A DNA stretch of 27,403 bases from an uncultured Candidatus Saccharibacteria bacterium (GCA_949101405.1 CARYFM010000013.1:1-27403); one strand, 5' to 3'; numbered from the stretch's first letter, positions 7,544-15,403 are shown. Notes: generated by a model from the sequence alone, not told the origin. Numbers and translations are program-made.

Positions 7544-10500
7544 CTAAACTTTTTCCAGACTGATTGTCACATTCTCCCCAGCCACCTTAGCAATCTCATC
7601 GTAAGAGTAATTCTCTCCACTAGTCAGTTCATTTGCTAAAACCTCGTTCTGCAAAGTCTCGCGCCACCCCTCTGGTACTTCACAACTCACACTCAGCTTA
7701 ATCCGATCATCAACATTCAGACCAGCCTTTTTACGCGCCGCTTGCACCGCCCGGATCAACTCTCGCACAAAACCCTCGCGCGCCAGCTCTTCAGTAATAT
7801 CTTTATCCAGCCAAATCTCGCTGCCATGTTCTACCGCCTTCACATTCACCTCGTCGCGCACAATTTCTTCACCCCACTCCGGCAATTGTTCACCCGCATA
7901 CACAAATTTGTTCAGCGGCTGGCGTACCTTAATCTGCGCCTCTGTATCCGACTTTTGCATCCTAAGCGCCAAACCCTCGTTAATTACCTCGCGCACTCGC
8001 TTCATCTGTGCCAAAATCTCTTGATCAATCTCGCCTGGCTCTGTCCAGCCCGTCAAATGTACCGAATTGTCAGGATTACCATCTGCCACTACATTCTGCC
8101 ATAACTCCTCAGCCAAAAACGGTGTGAACGGTGCCAAAACTTGTGCCAATTTACTTAGAACCTTCCACAAAGTCCAATAAGCTTCAGCTTTGTCTGCATC
8201 ATCTTCTGACTTCCAAAAGCGCCGCCGACTCCGCCGCACAAACCAGTTCGACAGATCATCCACAAACGGCAACACTCCAGCCAAGGCTTTTGGAATATTA
8301 TATTCCTCCATCCCCTCAGTCACATCACGCTTTAGCTCATGCAACCGCGCAATAATCCACTTATCCAACGGGTTAATTAATGACTTCTCCGTCATCTGAG
8401 GATTATTTACCGGCTGAGCCAGGTCCGATTCTTTAGATGAGGAGAGGCTCACCGAATCCGAAGATAATGGAGAAGTCCATTGGTCTACCTCCGCATAAGT
8501 GGTAAAGAAATCATATACATTCCAAATCATCGCGAGCTTCCGTTGCACATCGCTCACATCCTTGTCGGTCAGCGCAAAATCCTCACCGCTCAGCACTGGC
8601 GAACTCAAAAGCAAAAACCTTAGTGCATCCGCCGAATATTGATTCATTAGCTCGTTCGGATCCGTATAATTCCCCAAGCTCTTACTCATCTTGCGACCAT
8701 CATTCCCCGCCAAAGTTCCTGTCGTAATCACATTCTTAAAGGCATTCTTTTCAGCCCGCCCCTTAGCCGCTTCACCAAATCCACCCACTTCCGCAAGCGC
8801 CGTATTCACACAATGCACATAATAAAACCACGCTCGCACCTGCCCAACATACTCCACAATAAAGTCAGCCGGATAATTCCGCTCAAACTTCTCCTTATTC
8901 TCAAACGGATAGTGTAACTGTGCAAACGGCATCGAGCCGCTCTCAAACCAACAATCCAACACCTTCTCGATTCGTCTAAAATGATCTTTCACTGCTGGAG
9001 ACAAGTCTGCACTGGTCTTCTCAGCCTCTACTACACGCTCATCCCATTCTTTTTCTGTTAGAATTTCTGTTCCAGCTATAATACCATCAAACTCCACTTC
9101 GTCCACCCATGGTCTATGGTAATCATTAAGCCGCTTACCCGAATACTTCTCCAGTTCATCATAGCTTCCAAAAACCTTAATCGCCCCAGTCTTCTCCCCC
9201 TTCCATACGGGCATCGCCGTTGCCCAAAAACGATCGCGACTGAGATTCCAATCCGGCGCCTGCTCAATATTCTTCTCAAAACGTCCGTGTTTCAGATATT
9301 CTGGGAACCAGTTAACATTCTCGTTCTGCGCAATCATCAGTTCCTTCTGCCCCTGTACGTCAAAGAACCAACTCGGGAATGCCCGGTACATAATTCGCTG
9401 TTTCGAACGCGGGTTGAACGGATATTCGTGTTTAATATACTCAATTTTCCAAACGATTCCCTCTTCTTCTAAACATTTAGCAATAAACTTATTTCCCGCC
9501 CAGATTTCGATACCTTCATCACTCGCATCACGCACGCCTATCTCATAGAGCCAACTCTTCACCGGCTCCGTATAATAGCCATATTCATCCAGCACATCCA
9601 CAAAATCTACCTCGTACTCTTGCGCCAAACGATAATCATCCTCACCATAGGCTGGCGCAATGTGCACAATGCCCGTACCGTCCACGTCCGACACAAAATC
9701 CCCACCAAGAACAGTCCAAGTATCTTTCAACTTAGCTTCTCTCTCTATTGTAGCACAGATTGGCTCATATGTCAAGCCAATCAGCTCGCTGCCCTTGATA
9801 CCTTCTTTAATAATCTCAAATTCAAACCCTTTAGCAGCCTGTTCCTTACCCCCTAACACCTCTGCTCGACTCTTCGCTAAGATAAATATTGCATAAGCAT
9901 CTCTTGGTATCAGCTCAAAATCATCCCCTTTTTTGAGCATTTCTTTAACCTTATCTGGACCTACTGGCTCAAGCGTATCCGCCGAAACCAACGTTTCCTC
10001 CAGCCCCTTAACCCGTACTGCCACATACTCCATCTCCGGGTTCACCGCCAAAGCCATATTCGCCGGCAACGTCCATGGCGTCGTCGTCCAAGCTAGCAGA
10101 TAGACATTTGAACTTGGCGAGTTTGTGCTTGCGTCTTTCGCAGGACATAAGACTTGGGCAAGCGCCCCGGAGCGGTCCAAGAAAGATGTAAGTGCGGACT
10201 CGCTCAGCTTAAATTTTACATACGCACTCGGATCAGTCACCTCCTGATAGGCATCATTGTCCATTGTCACTTCCGACTTGGAAACCGGCGTAGCAAACTT
10301 CGTATCATACATCAAAACCTTGCGTCCCTCATAAATCTTCCCCGCCTCATACAAAGTCTTAAACGCCCACCATACCGACTCCATAAAATCCTTGTCCATA
10401 GTGCGATACGCCCCCTTAAAATCGACCCACCGACCAATTCGGTCAATCGTTCCTTCCCAAGTCTCCGAATTTGCCACCATGCTCTCACGTGCCTTCAGAA

Positions 10501-10852
10501 TATAATCTTCTAGCGACCACTTCGTGCCAATTTCTCGCCGATCGGTAATCCCCAGTTGCTTCTCTACAAAATTTTCCGCCGGCAGACCATGACAATCCCA
10601 ACCCCAACGTCTCTCGACTCGCTTCCCTCGCATCGTCCAAAACCGCGGCACTGCATCTTTCACAATACTAGAAAGCAGTGTGCCATGGTGTGGCATCCCC
10701 GTAATAAATGGAGGTCCATCATAAAACACATAACTATCATCAATCGACCTTTGTTCGACCGACTTCTCAAAAGTCCGATTTTTCTTCCACCACTCCACTA
10801 ACGCTGGCTCATATTCACTAGCGCGGCGCCTTTGTCCTGCTTTATATCTCAT
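7544..10852 (-). CDS. ileS: Isoleucyl-tRNA synthetase (archaeal/eukaryotic type)
   Basis: Charges tRNA-Ile in the cytoplasm. The 1102-aa class I synthetase has GMPHHGT at about residues 52-58 as the HIGH motif, WDCHGLPAE, the editing-domain signature AWTTTPWTLP, and GRKMSKS near residue 720. The N-terminal wording (FYDGPPFITG...VERRWGWDCHGLP) matches the archaeal/eukaryotic-like class. The ATG at 10852 has GGGAG 7 nt upstream, inside the sequestering stem of a T-box leader, so expression probably responds to uncharged tRNA-Ile. Two in-frame palindromic insertions interrupt ordinary linker positions: about residues 213-249 (between VKFKL and VYLLAWTTTP) and about 792-823 (between VDQW and NPLDKWI). 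Each adds roughly 30-35 residues not expected in the family. Neither removes a catalytic motif, so the enzyme is probably active. Confidence 0.97.
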   Translation of the reverse strand: MRYKAGQRRRASEYEPALVEWWKKNRTFEKSVEQRSIDDSYVFYDGPPFITGMPHHGTLLSSIVKDAVPRFWTMRGKRVERRWGWDCHGLPAENFVEKQLGITDRREIGTKWSLEDYILKARESMVANSETWEGTIDRIGRWVDFKGAYRTMDKDFMESVWWAFKTLYEAGKIYEGRKVLMYDTKFATPVSKSEVTMDNDAYQEVTDPSAYVKFKLSESALTSFLDRSGALAQVLCPAKDASTNSPSSNVYLLAWTTTPWTLPANMALAVNPEMEYVAVRVKGLEETLVSADTLEPVGPDKVKEMLKKGDDFELIPRDAYAIFILAKSRAEVLGGKEQAAKGFEFEIIKEGIKGSELIGLTYEPICATIEREAKLKDTWTVLGGDFVSDVDGTGIVHIAPAYGEDDYRLAQEYEVDFVDVLDEYGYYTEPVKSWLYEIGVRDASDEGIEIWAGNKFIAKCLEEEGIVWKIEYIKHEYPFNPRSKQRIMYRAFPSWFFDVQGQKELMIAQNENVNWFPEYLKHGRFEKNIEQAPDWNLSRDRFWATAMPVWKGEKTGAIKVFGSYDELEKYSGKRLNDYHRPWVDEVEFDGIIAGTEILTEKEWDERVVEAEKTSADLSPAVKDHFRRIEKVLDCWFESGSMPFAQLHYPFENKEKFERNYPADFIVEYVGQVRAWFYYVHCVNTALAEVGGFGEAAKGRAEKNAFKNVITTGTLAGNDGRKMSKSLGNYTDPNELMNQYSADALRFLLLSSPVLSGEDFALTDKDVSDVQRKLAMIWNVYDFFTTYAEVDQWTSPLSSDSVSLSSSKESDLAQPVNNPQMTEKSLINPLDKWIIARLHELKRDVTEGMEEYNIPKALAGVLPFVDDLSNWFVRRSRRRFWKSEDDADKAEAYWTLWKVLSKLAQVLAPFTPFLAEELWQNVVADGNPDNSVHLTGWTEPGEIDQEILAQMKRVREVINEGLALRMQKSDTEAQIKVRQPLNKFVYAGEQLPEWGEEIVRDEVNVKAVEHGSEIWLDKDITEELAREGFVRELIRAVQAARKKAGLNVDDRIKLSVSCEVPEGWRETLQNEVLANELTSGENYSYDEIAKVAGENVTISLEKV
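8382..8477 (-). repeat. In-frame palindromic insertion in ileS (copy 2)
   Basis: Inverted arms: GACTTCTCC at 8382-8390 matches GGAGAAGTC at 8469-8477. Complementarity continues inward with small gaps through ATCT, GGATT, CGG and TGAGCC (left arm to 8420, right arm from 8446). In the ileS sense it contains TTATCTTCGGATTCG, read as LSSDS. The same 15 bases in the same frame occur in the recJ insertion, and Fmt has LSSRES from a related arm. It adds about 32 residues before NPLDKWI. Confidence 0.72.
10106..10214 (-). repeat. In-frame palindromic insertion in ileS (copy 1)
   Basis: Arms of equal length, 10106-10139 and 10181-10214: 24 of 34 positions are complementary and 9 of the 10 differences are transitions, as expected for a decayed or wobble-paired hairpin. 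It encodes about 35 residues (SALTSFLDRSGALAQ...) between VKFKL and NVYLLAWTTTP. The part read DRSGAL resembles DQRGAL in the priA insertion (GACC..CGGGG.GCGCTT at DNA level). No exact GTAACGAC core remains. Confidence 0.7.
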
Positions 10853-11058
10853 AAATCAACTCCCGCCGGTCACGGCAATAATAATATAAATAATTGCCGT
10901 TAGAACCCAGCGGGCGGTACCATCTAACTTCTTAACTACAATCGTAGTCAAACCCTCAATTCATCTTTCACGCAGATTCACGAGCGATTCTACTAGAAAC
11001 CCCTAGATTTCGTTCTTTCGCCAGCTTACGGTTGATCGCCGCTCAAACGCTTTTCTTG
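10853..11058 (-). ncRNA. Translational T-box leader of ileS
   Basis: The T-box sequence AGATGGTACCGC lies at 10914-10925 (minus). Its UGGU would pair with the ACCA end of tRNA-Ile. Near the base of a long stem I, an ATC (10986-10988) in AGTAGAATCGCTC is a good Ile specifier codon; GAGCG/CGCTC closes the stem. Downstream, CCCGCTGG (10907-10914) can pair with CCGGCGGG (10862-10869), enclosing an 8-bp inner stem ACGGCAAT/ATTGCCGT. The outer stem contains the ribosome site GGGAG of ileS and overlaps the last T-box base, so antisequestrator and sequestrator are mutually exclusive. No T run follows, so control is at translation rather than termination, as reported for actinobacterial ileS T-boxes. 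Confidence 0.85.
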
Positions 11059-11064
11059 ATTATA

Positions 11065-11073
11065 ATTATAGCA
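11065..11073 (-). promoter_or_regulatory. Extended -10 promoter of the T-box/ileS transcript
   Basis: Minus strand TGCTATAAT; no good -35, which the TGC extension may compensate. It gives a leader of about 205 nt. Confidence 0.65.
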
Positions 11074-11096
11074 TATCTAAAGCCTTACCGCCACTA

Positions 11097-11125
11097 TTGA
11101 CTTTTTATATAATCTATGCTACAAT
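11097..11125 (+). promoter_or_regulatory. Plus-strand promoter opposing the thioredoxin-like/nrdR genes
   Basis: TTGACT, 17-bp spacer, TACAAT preceded by TGC: as good a match as any promoter in the window. The only thing downstream on this strand is antisense to the genes at 11185-13208. An ATG at 11133 has the leaderless spacing and opens a long frame of shadow-like composition (Ser/Thr/His/Ile-rich). Confidence 0.6.
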
Positions 11126-11184
11126 AGCATCAATGGCACCCAGTGCCCCAGTTTCTCATGCTCAAACAGCACAAAAAAACTTGT

Positions 11185-11448
11185 CTACTTCATCACCCAA
11201 TAATTTACTTCGTCAAAAGTTGGCAACATCTGCCCACGCCATAACGCCAACACACTCCCATCATCATTCAGTGCCAAAATTGTCGGATACTCCACTACAT
11301 CATAAGCTCGGCACAGACTCTCGCCCTCGCGACTATCCGGATCTAAACTTTCAATCTCTACACCGGTACGACGCTCAAATTCCGTCAACCACTCCTCTAC
11401 CATTCGACCATAGTCGCTACTTCTTCGCCAAATACATACTACTCGCAT
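11185..11448 (-). CDS. Thioredoxin-fold protein without the CxxC site
   Basis: An 87-aa protein starting MRVVCIWRRSSDYGRMVEEWL, with the cis-proline signature VVEYPTILAL and a following strand pair, the size and order of a compact thioredoxin fold. Where thioredoxin has W-C-G-P-C, this reads RSSDYG, so the redox pair is absent; one Cys at position 5 and one in SLCRAY remain. It overlaps the end of nrdR by 10 nt (ATG inside ...TATGCGAGTAG) and has AAAGGG upstream, so it is translationally coupled as the last gene of the ftsZ-nrdR unit. It cannot be an ordinary disulfide reductase; the position suggests a link to ribonucleotide reduction, which is inference. Confidence 0.65.
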   Translation of the reverse strand: MRVVCIWRRSSDYGRMVEEWLTEFERRTGVEIESLDPDSREGESLCRAYDVVEYPTILALNDDGSVLALWRGQMLPTFDEVNYWVMK

Positions 11449-11906
11449 ATATTACACCCTTTCTTTCTGCGTTCCCGCAAAATTCTTTCAAAATCATCCA
11501 GCGTTGTAAATTTCAAAAACACGCTCGCAAACCGCACGTACGCCACTTCATTACGCTCCGCCAGCACATCGAGGACTGCATTCCCCACCTGTTCCGATGT
11601 CACATCATCCTCACTACACTGGCGGAGGTGATTTTCGACTCGATTCACGACTTCCTCCACTTCCAGCTCAGAGTTCATAAACTTACCCACGCTGCGCCGC
11701 ACGGAATTGATCAACTTATCGCGATCAAACACTTCGCGATTACCACTCCGCTTACGTACCATCAACTGCGGCAGCTCAATTCGCTCATACGTCGTGAATC
11801 GATGGCCGTCGGCGCTCACGCGCCGACGGCGAATCGTCGTGCCATCATCAGTCTCTCGACTCTCGAGGACTTTACTATCACCAATTCTCGGAGCCGCTGC
11901 ACTCAC
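11439..11906 (-). CDS. nrdR: NrdR-type transcriptional repressor lacking the zinc-ribbon cysteines
   Basis: NrdR senses ATP/dATP through an ATP-cone and represses ribonucleotide reductase genes. The 155-aa length, the DSKVLESRETDDGTTIRRRR segment, RFTTYERIELPQLMVRKRSG and the ATP-cone that follows are typical. The family's two Cys pairs (MxCPxC and CxxC) are missing: the start reads MSAAAPRIG and the second site VSADGHRF. A CNIC pair occurs only at the extreme C-terminus. The start is GTG at 11906 with GGAG nine bases upstream, 6 nt after the ftsZ stop. The assignment is solid from the ATP-cone and basic motif; zinc-dependent folding of the DNA-binding domain is doubtful. Confidence 0.88.
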   Translation of the reverse strand: MSAAAPRIGDSKVLESRETDDGTTIRRRRVSADGHRFTTYERIELPQLMVRKRSGNREVFDRDKLINSVRRSVGKFMNSELEVEEVVNRVENHLRQCSEDDVTSEQVGNAVLDVLAERNEVAYVRFASVFLKFTTLDDFERILRERRKKGCNICE

Positions 11907-11912
11907 CAGAAC

Positions 11913-13208
11913 CTACTCCTTATTCTTTCCCCGCAATCGATCGCGCAAAGACGGCGGCACATCCAAATCATCTTCATTCTCTGTTCGAATCGAATCCCAC
12001 ATATTAGAACGATCACTAGACGTAAAATCTGTAGCTACATTCTCTGTCGCTTGGCTAGCCACCGCTGGCTGCTGCACTTGAGTACTACTTTGGCTATACC
12101 CAGAATACCCACCACTATAACTGTTATTAACGCCATAGCTGCCATAATTATTGTTATTATTCATGTCTACAGCACCACTCTGCGGCATTACATCTGCCAC
12201 TGTCTGTGTAGCCATTGCCTGGCGATCGGCCGCTTCACGCTCTGCATCCAGTTTATGATAATATTCTGAATCAAATCCGGTTGCTACAACCGTCACCACC
12301 ACTTCATCCTCTAACTCTGGGCGGATGCTTGCTCCAAAGATAATATTTGCATCTGGTGCCACCGCAGCCGTAATCACTTCAGCTGCATCTTGCACCTCGC
12401 TCATTGCCATATCATATCCACCAGCCACAGAGAACAGCACGCCCCTAGCACCATCGATCTTTACTTCAATCAACGGACTTTCAATCGCTTGCTGTGCCGC
12501 AAGCACTGCACGATTATCCCCAGACGCACGACCGATCCCCATCAGCGCTGATCCAGCGTTCTTCATTACTGCTTTCACATCGGCAAAGTCGAGATTAATC
12601 AAGCTATGCTCAGTAATCAACTCGGAAATTCCCTGCACACCCTGGCGCAAAACATCATCTGCAATCTTAAATGTCTCCAGGAGCGGCGTCCGTGGATCAA
12701 TCGTCTGCAATAACCTATCATTTGGGATTGTAATCAAAGCATCAACATTTTTAGACAAGTTATCTATTGCCACCTCAGCATTCTCACGCCGTTTAGCCCC
12801 TTCAAAAGTAAATGGGCGCGTAGCCACACCAACCGTCAAGATATCACGGTTCTTAGCTTCTTCTGCCACAATCGGACCAGCACCAGAACCAGTACCGCCA
12901 CCAGCACCAAGGGTAATAAACACCATATCTGCACCCTCAAGTGACTTGCCAATCGCTTCTCGAGCGCTATCAGCTGCATCGCGACCTTTCTCTGGGTCAC
13001 CGCCTGCTCCCAAACCACGTCCAATATGCACCTTAGTCTCAGCACTCGAATGATGCAAAGCCTGTGCATCCGTATTCACTGCTACAAATTCCACACCAGA
13101 CAAACCGACTTCTTTCATTCGGTCAATTGCTGAGCCGCCTGCGCCACCTACACCGACAACCTTAATACTTGCTGAACTCTCTACCTCTGTTGGCTTAATC
13201 TCAGGCAT
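11913..13208 (-). CDS. ftsZ: Cell division protein FtsZ
   Basis: A tubulin-like GTPase that forms the division ring. The 431-aa protein has VGVGGAGGSAIDRM near the N-terminus, the nucleotide-binding loop GAGGGTGSGAGP at about 101-112, the synergy-loop segment NLDFADVKAVM, a Gly/Ser/Asn/Tyr-rich linker (about 335-390) and the C-terminal peptide DDLDVPPSLRDR that contacts FtsA. The ATG at 13208 follows GAGG. It is the second of ftsA, ftsZ, nrdR and the thioredoxin-like gene, with a weak promoter of its own in the 63-bp gap after ftsA. Nothing appears damaged. Confidence 0.98.
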   Translation of the reverse strand: MPEIKPTEVESSASIKVVGVGGAGGSAIDRMKEVGLSGVEFVAVNTDAQALHHSSAETKVHIGRGLGAGGDPEKGRDAADSAREAIGKSLEGADMVFITLGAGGGTGSGAGPIVAEEAKNRDILTVGVATRPFTFEGAKRRENAEVAIDNLSKNVDALITIPNDRLLQTIDPRTPLLETFKIADDVLRQGVQGISELITEHSLINLDFADVKAVMKNAGSALMGIGRASGDNRAVLAAQQAIESPLIEVKIDGARGVLFSVAGGYDMAMSEVQDAAEVITAAVAPDANIIFGASIRPELEDEVVVTVVATGFDSEYYHKLDAEREAADRQAMATQTVADVMPQSGAVDMNNNNNYGSYGVNNSYSGGYSGYSQSSTQVQQPAVASQATENVATDFTSSDRSNMWDSIRTENEDDLDVPPSLRDRLRGKNKE

Positions 13209-13245
13209 AGTTTAGTACCTCGCTTATCCTCTCTTATCTTTCTCT

Positions 13246-13275
13246 AGTATACCACACATCTACCAGATTTATTAA
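13246..13275 (-). promoter_or_regulatory. Possible internal promoter for ftsZ
   Basis: TATACT with a poor -35 (TTAATA, 18-bp spacer) overlapping the ftsA stop codon. It gives a leader of about 30 nt containing the ribosome site. Confidence 0.4.
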
Positions 13276-14495
13276 AATTTACTCAAGAAACGCTTAAATA
13301 TCCCAAGTTTTTTATCCTTTTTAGCCTTACCCCGTACCTTTTTACCCTGGACGGCTGACCCACCATCCAGTGATGCCAGCATCAACCCCACTGCTGTTGC
13401 ATATTCTGGCTTGCCTAAAACATCCGTCATGCCAGACAAACCCGTTGGCACACCAACTTTTACCGAAGTTTCTAGCACTTCACGCACGAATTTATCAATA
13501 TCGCGCATCTTAGCACCACCACCAGTCAAAACCACCCCTTCTGGCAACCTCTGATCATACCGCGCTTTTTTCAATTCCTTACGTACTAAATCCAAAATCT
13601 CCTCAATCCGCGCCTGCACCACCTCATCAATCTGGCTTCGCTCAAATCTCAATTCCTTTCCCCGCCATCTTATCACTACTGGTGCATCCACCGCACCAAA
13701 ACTTCCTGTAGCAAACCGACGCTTAATCTCCTCTGCCACTTCAGTATCAATCGCCAACATCACTGCAAGATCATTGGTAATATTATTCGACCCTACCGGT
13801 ACCACACCAATATACTGCAAATCATTCTCTTCATACACCGCTACCCCAGTCGTCGCCGCACCGATATCCACCACCGCTACGCCATTCTCGCGCTGTCTTT
13901 CTGTCAACACAGCACGTGCCGCTGCTTCCACACTCGGAATTACTTGCTCGGTAGTCACATTCGCTTGCTCGGCTGTCTTACGCAAATTTTCATAATTCGG
14001 CGTCATAGTAGAAACCACATTCGCCTTCATCTCTAGCCTCGAACCCGTCATGCCTAGTGGATCTTTTATCCCGCCTTGTCCATCCAACACAAACTGCAAC
14101 GGAATCACCTTCAGTACCGCCTGATTCGCCGGAATCCGCCCCTGCAAAGCCACATCTTCTACTCGCGCCAAATCGCTTTCAGTAATCTCATGTTCCATAC
14201 CACCGACCGCAATCATCCCCTCAGTTCGCGTCGACACGATCTGTGGTCCATTGATAGAAACCGTAGCACTATTCACCTCATGACCGCTCATTCGCTCTGC
14301 TTCACCTAAAGCTCGATCAATCGCCTGCGCTGGACCCGAAAGATTCGCCACCACTCCCCGACGCATACCAGAATTTGGCACCTCGGCATAACCAATCACA
14401 TTTAAAGCTCCATTTCCCGCCACGCTCGCCACCACCGTGCGCACACTATTTGTGCCCACGTCTAGTCCAACTGCATAGCGCGAAATTTCATCCAT
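13272..14495 (-). CDS. ftsA: Cell division protein FtsA
   Basis: An actin-like ATPase that tethers FtsZ to the membrane. The 407-aa protein shows the phosphate-1 motif AVGLDVGTNSVRTVV at the N-terminus, the phosphate-2 motif AVVDIGAATTGVAVYE at about 205-220 and the adenosine motif GVVLTGGGAKM at about 335. It ends in a basic amphipathic helix (KKLGIFKRFLSKF) that fits the membrane-targeting sequence. The ATG at 14495 lies 6 nt after the -10 box, so the mRNA is probably leaderless. It is upstream of ftsZ in the usual order, and the preceding gene is closed off by a strong terminator. Confidence 0.97.
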   Translation of the reverse strand: MDEISRYAVGLDVGTNSVRTVVASVAGNGALNVIGYAEVPNSGMRRGVVANLSGPAQAIDRALGEAERMSGHEVNSATVSINGPQIVSTRTEGMIAVGGMEHEITESDLARVEDVALQGRIPANQAVLKVIPLQFVLDGQGGIKDPLGMTGSRLEMKANVVSTMTPNYENLRKTAEQANVTTEQVIPSVEAAARAVLTERQRENGVAVVDIGAATTGVAVYEENDLQYIGVVPVGSNNITNDLAVMLAIDTEVAEEIKRRFATGSFGAVDAPVVIRWRGKELRFERSQIDEVVQARIEEILDLVRKELKKARYDQRLPEGVVLTGGGAKMRDIDKFVREVLETSVKVGVPTGLSGMTDVLGKPEYATAVGLMLASLDGGSAVQGKKVRGKAKKDKKLGIFKRFLSKF

Positions 14496-14501
14496 AAGCT
14501 C

Positions 14502-14529
14502 ATTATAGCTTAAAACCAGATATTTGCAA
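14502..14529 (-). promoter_or_regulatory. ftsA promoter (leaderless)
   Basis: TTGCAA, 16-bp spacer, TATAAT, then 6 nt to the ATG. No ribosome site can fit. Confidence 0.8.
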
Positions 14530-14534
14530 CCACC

Positions 14535-14566
14535 AAAAAGCCCGGGTTTATGTTACAAACCCGGGC
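14535..14566 (-). terminator. Intrinsic terminator before ftsA
   Basis: A perfect 10-bp stem GCCCGGGTTT / AAACCCGGGC, 7-nt loop, followed by TTTTT on the minus strand. It ends the 14593-15291 gene. Confidence 0.92.
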
Positions 14567-14592
14567 CTTTACCACATTTACTCAACTTAAAC

Positions 14593-15291
14593 TCAAGCTT
14601 CCTGTACTGAAACAAAATCAGGTTTCAGTACAAATTCCAACTCCGCGTCATCCGGCAAATAAACGCTTTCCGGTGCCTTAAGAAAATAATCCTGCACCGC
14701 CAGCATCCCTGCCATCGCGCATACCTTATCATCCGAACCACTCTGAGCCCCACTCACCGTGACGTACAGCCGTATGAACTTTGCCCCGTCCAGGTAAATA
14801 GTCGTGTAGACCACGCCCTCGTCAGATGAATAACCGTTTTCTGCCACAAAATACTGCGTCTGTTTATGGAATTCATGGTCAGCCAAATTCTCCGGGATAT
14901 CGTTCTCTTCAACCCACTCGTCAAATTTACGTTTCCATGAAGCATACGCTACTTTCAGCGCAGAATAACCGTAACAGTTCACCGGTTCCGTATGTCCGTC
15001 CTCACAAACGTACTGAATAGTATGGCTACCTCCCGGAAAAATCGCATAAGAGAAATCCCGTTCGCAGACATCATGTGTATTCACTTCCGGGAACTCACCA
15101 AAATCACTCAGCCCACCGCCCAACCAAGCGTCCGCCAAACCCGATAGTGGTACCATCGTAATCCTGATACACCCGCTTTTGCTATCCCTGAGTTCAGGGA
15201 TAGCACGGGCGGCCCGTCTCACTTCATTAACGATGCCCTTAATCAAATGCTGATACTTTAAGTTGAACAAACAGTTATAATTTTTCTCCAC
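14593..15291 (-). CDS. Hypothetical protein (232 aa)
   Basis: I choose the GTG at 15291 because GAAGGGAAGG precedes it by 8 nt; an in-frame TTG at 15336 would add 15 residues and has no ribosome site. The product is soluble, mixed alpha/beta, with no signal peptide or membrane segment. Visible features are a Gly-rich stretch (DAWLGGGLSDFGEFPEV), several scattered cysteines and an acidic C-terminus. It is monocistronic, with a consensus promoter (15375-15403) and a strong terminator, so it is certainly expressed. I recognise no family or catalytic motif. Confidence 0.75.
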   Translation of the reverse strand: MEKNYNCLFNLKYQHLIKGIVNEVRRAARAIPELRDSKSGCIRITMVPLSGLADAWLGGGLSDFGEFPEVNTHDVCERDFSYAIFPGGSHTIQYVCEDGHTEPVNCYGYSALKVAYASWKRKFDEWVEENDIPENLADHEFHKQTQYFVAENGYSSDEGVVYTTIYLDGAKFIRLYVTVSGAQSGSDDKVCAMAGMLAVQDYFLKAPESVYLPDDAELEFVLKPDFVSVQEA

Positions 15292-15374
15292 AAAAATCAC
15301 CTTCCCTTCATATGTATGGAGAACACAGTAAAACAACCAGAACTCGTGCTAAAATTTCACAAGCCTATACCTAC

Positions 15375-15403
15375 ATTGTATCACAGATTACTAATTTTGT
15401 CAA
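15375..15403 (-). promoter_or_regulatory. Consensus promoter of the 232-aa gene
   Basis: TTGACA, 17-bp spacer, TACAAT. It gives a leader of about 75 nt. Confidence 0.8.

Noticed and set aside
11097..12269. 390-codon plus-strand open frame as a protein gene
   Set aside because: It is antisense to three well-supported genes, has no domain pattern and shows the Ser/Thr/His/Ile composition typical of antisense shadows. Only its promoter is kept as an observation.
12325..13053. 242-codon plus-strand frame opposite ftsZ
   Set aside because: Ala/Ser/Pro-rich shadow of ftsZ codons; no ribosome site or promoter.
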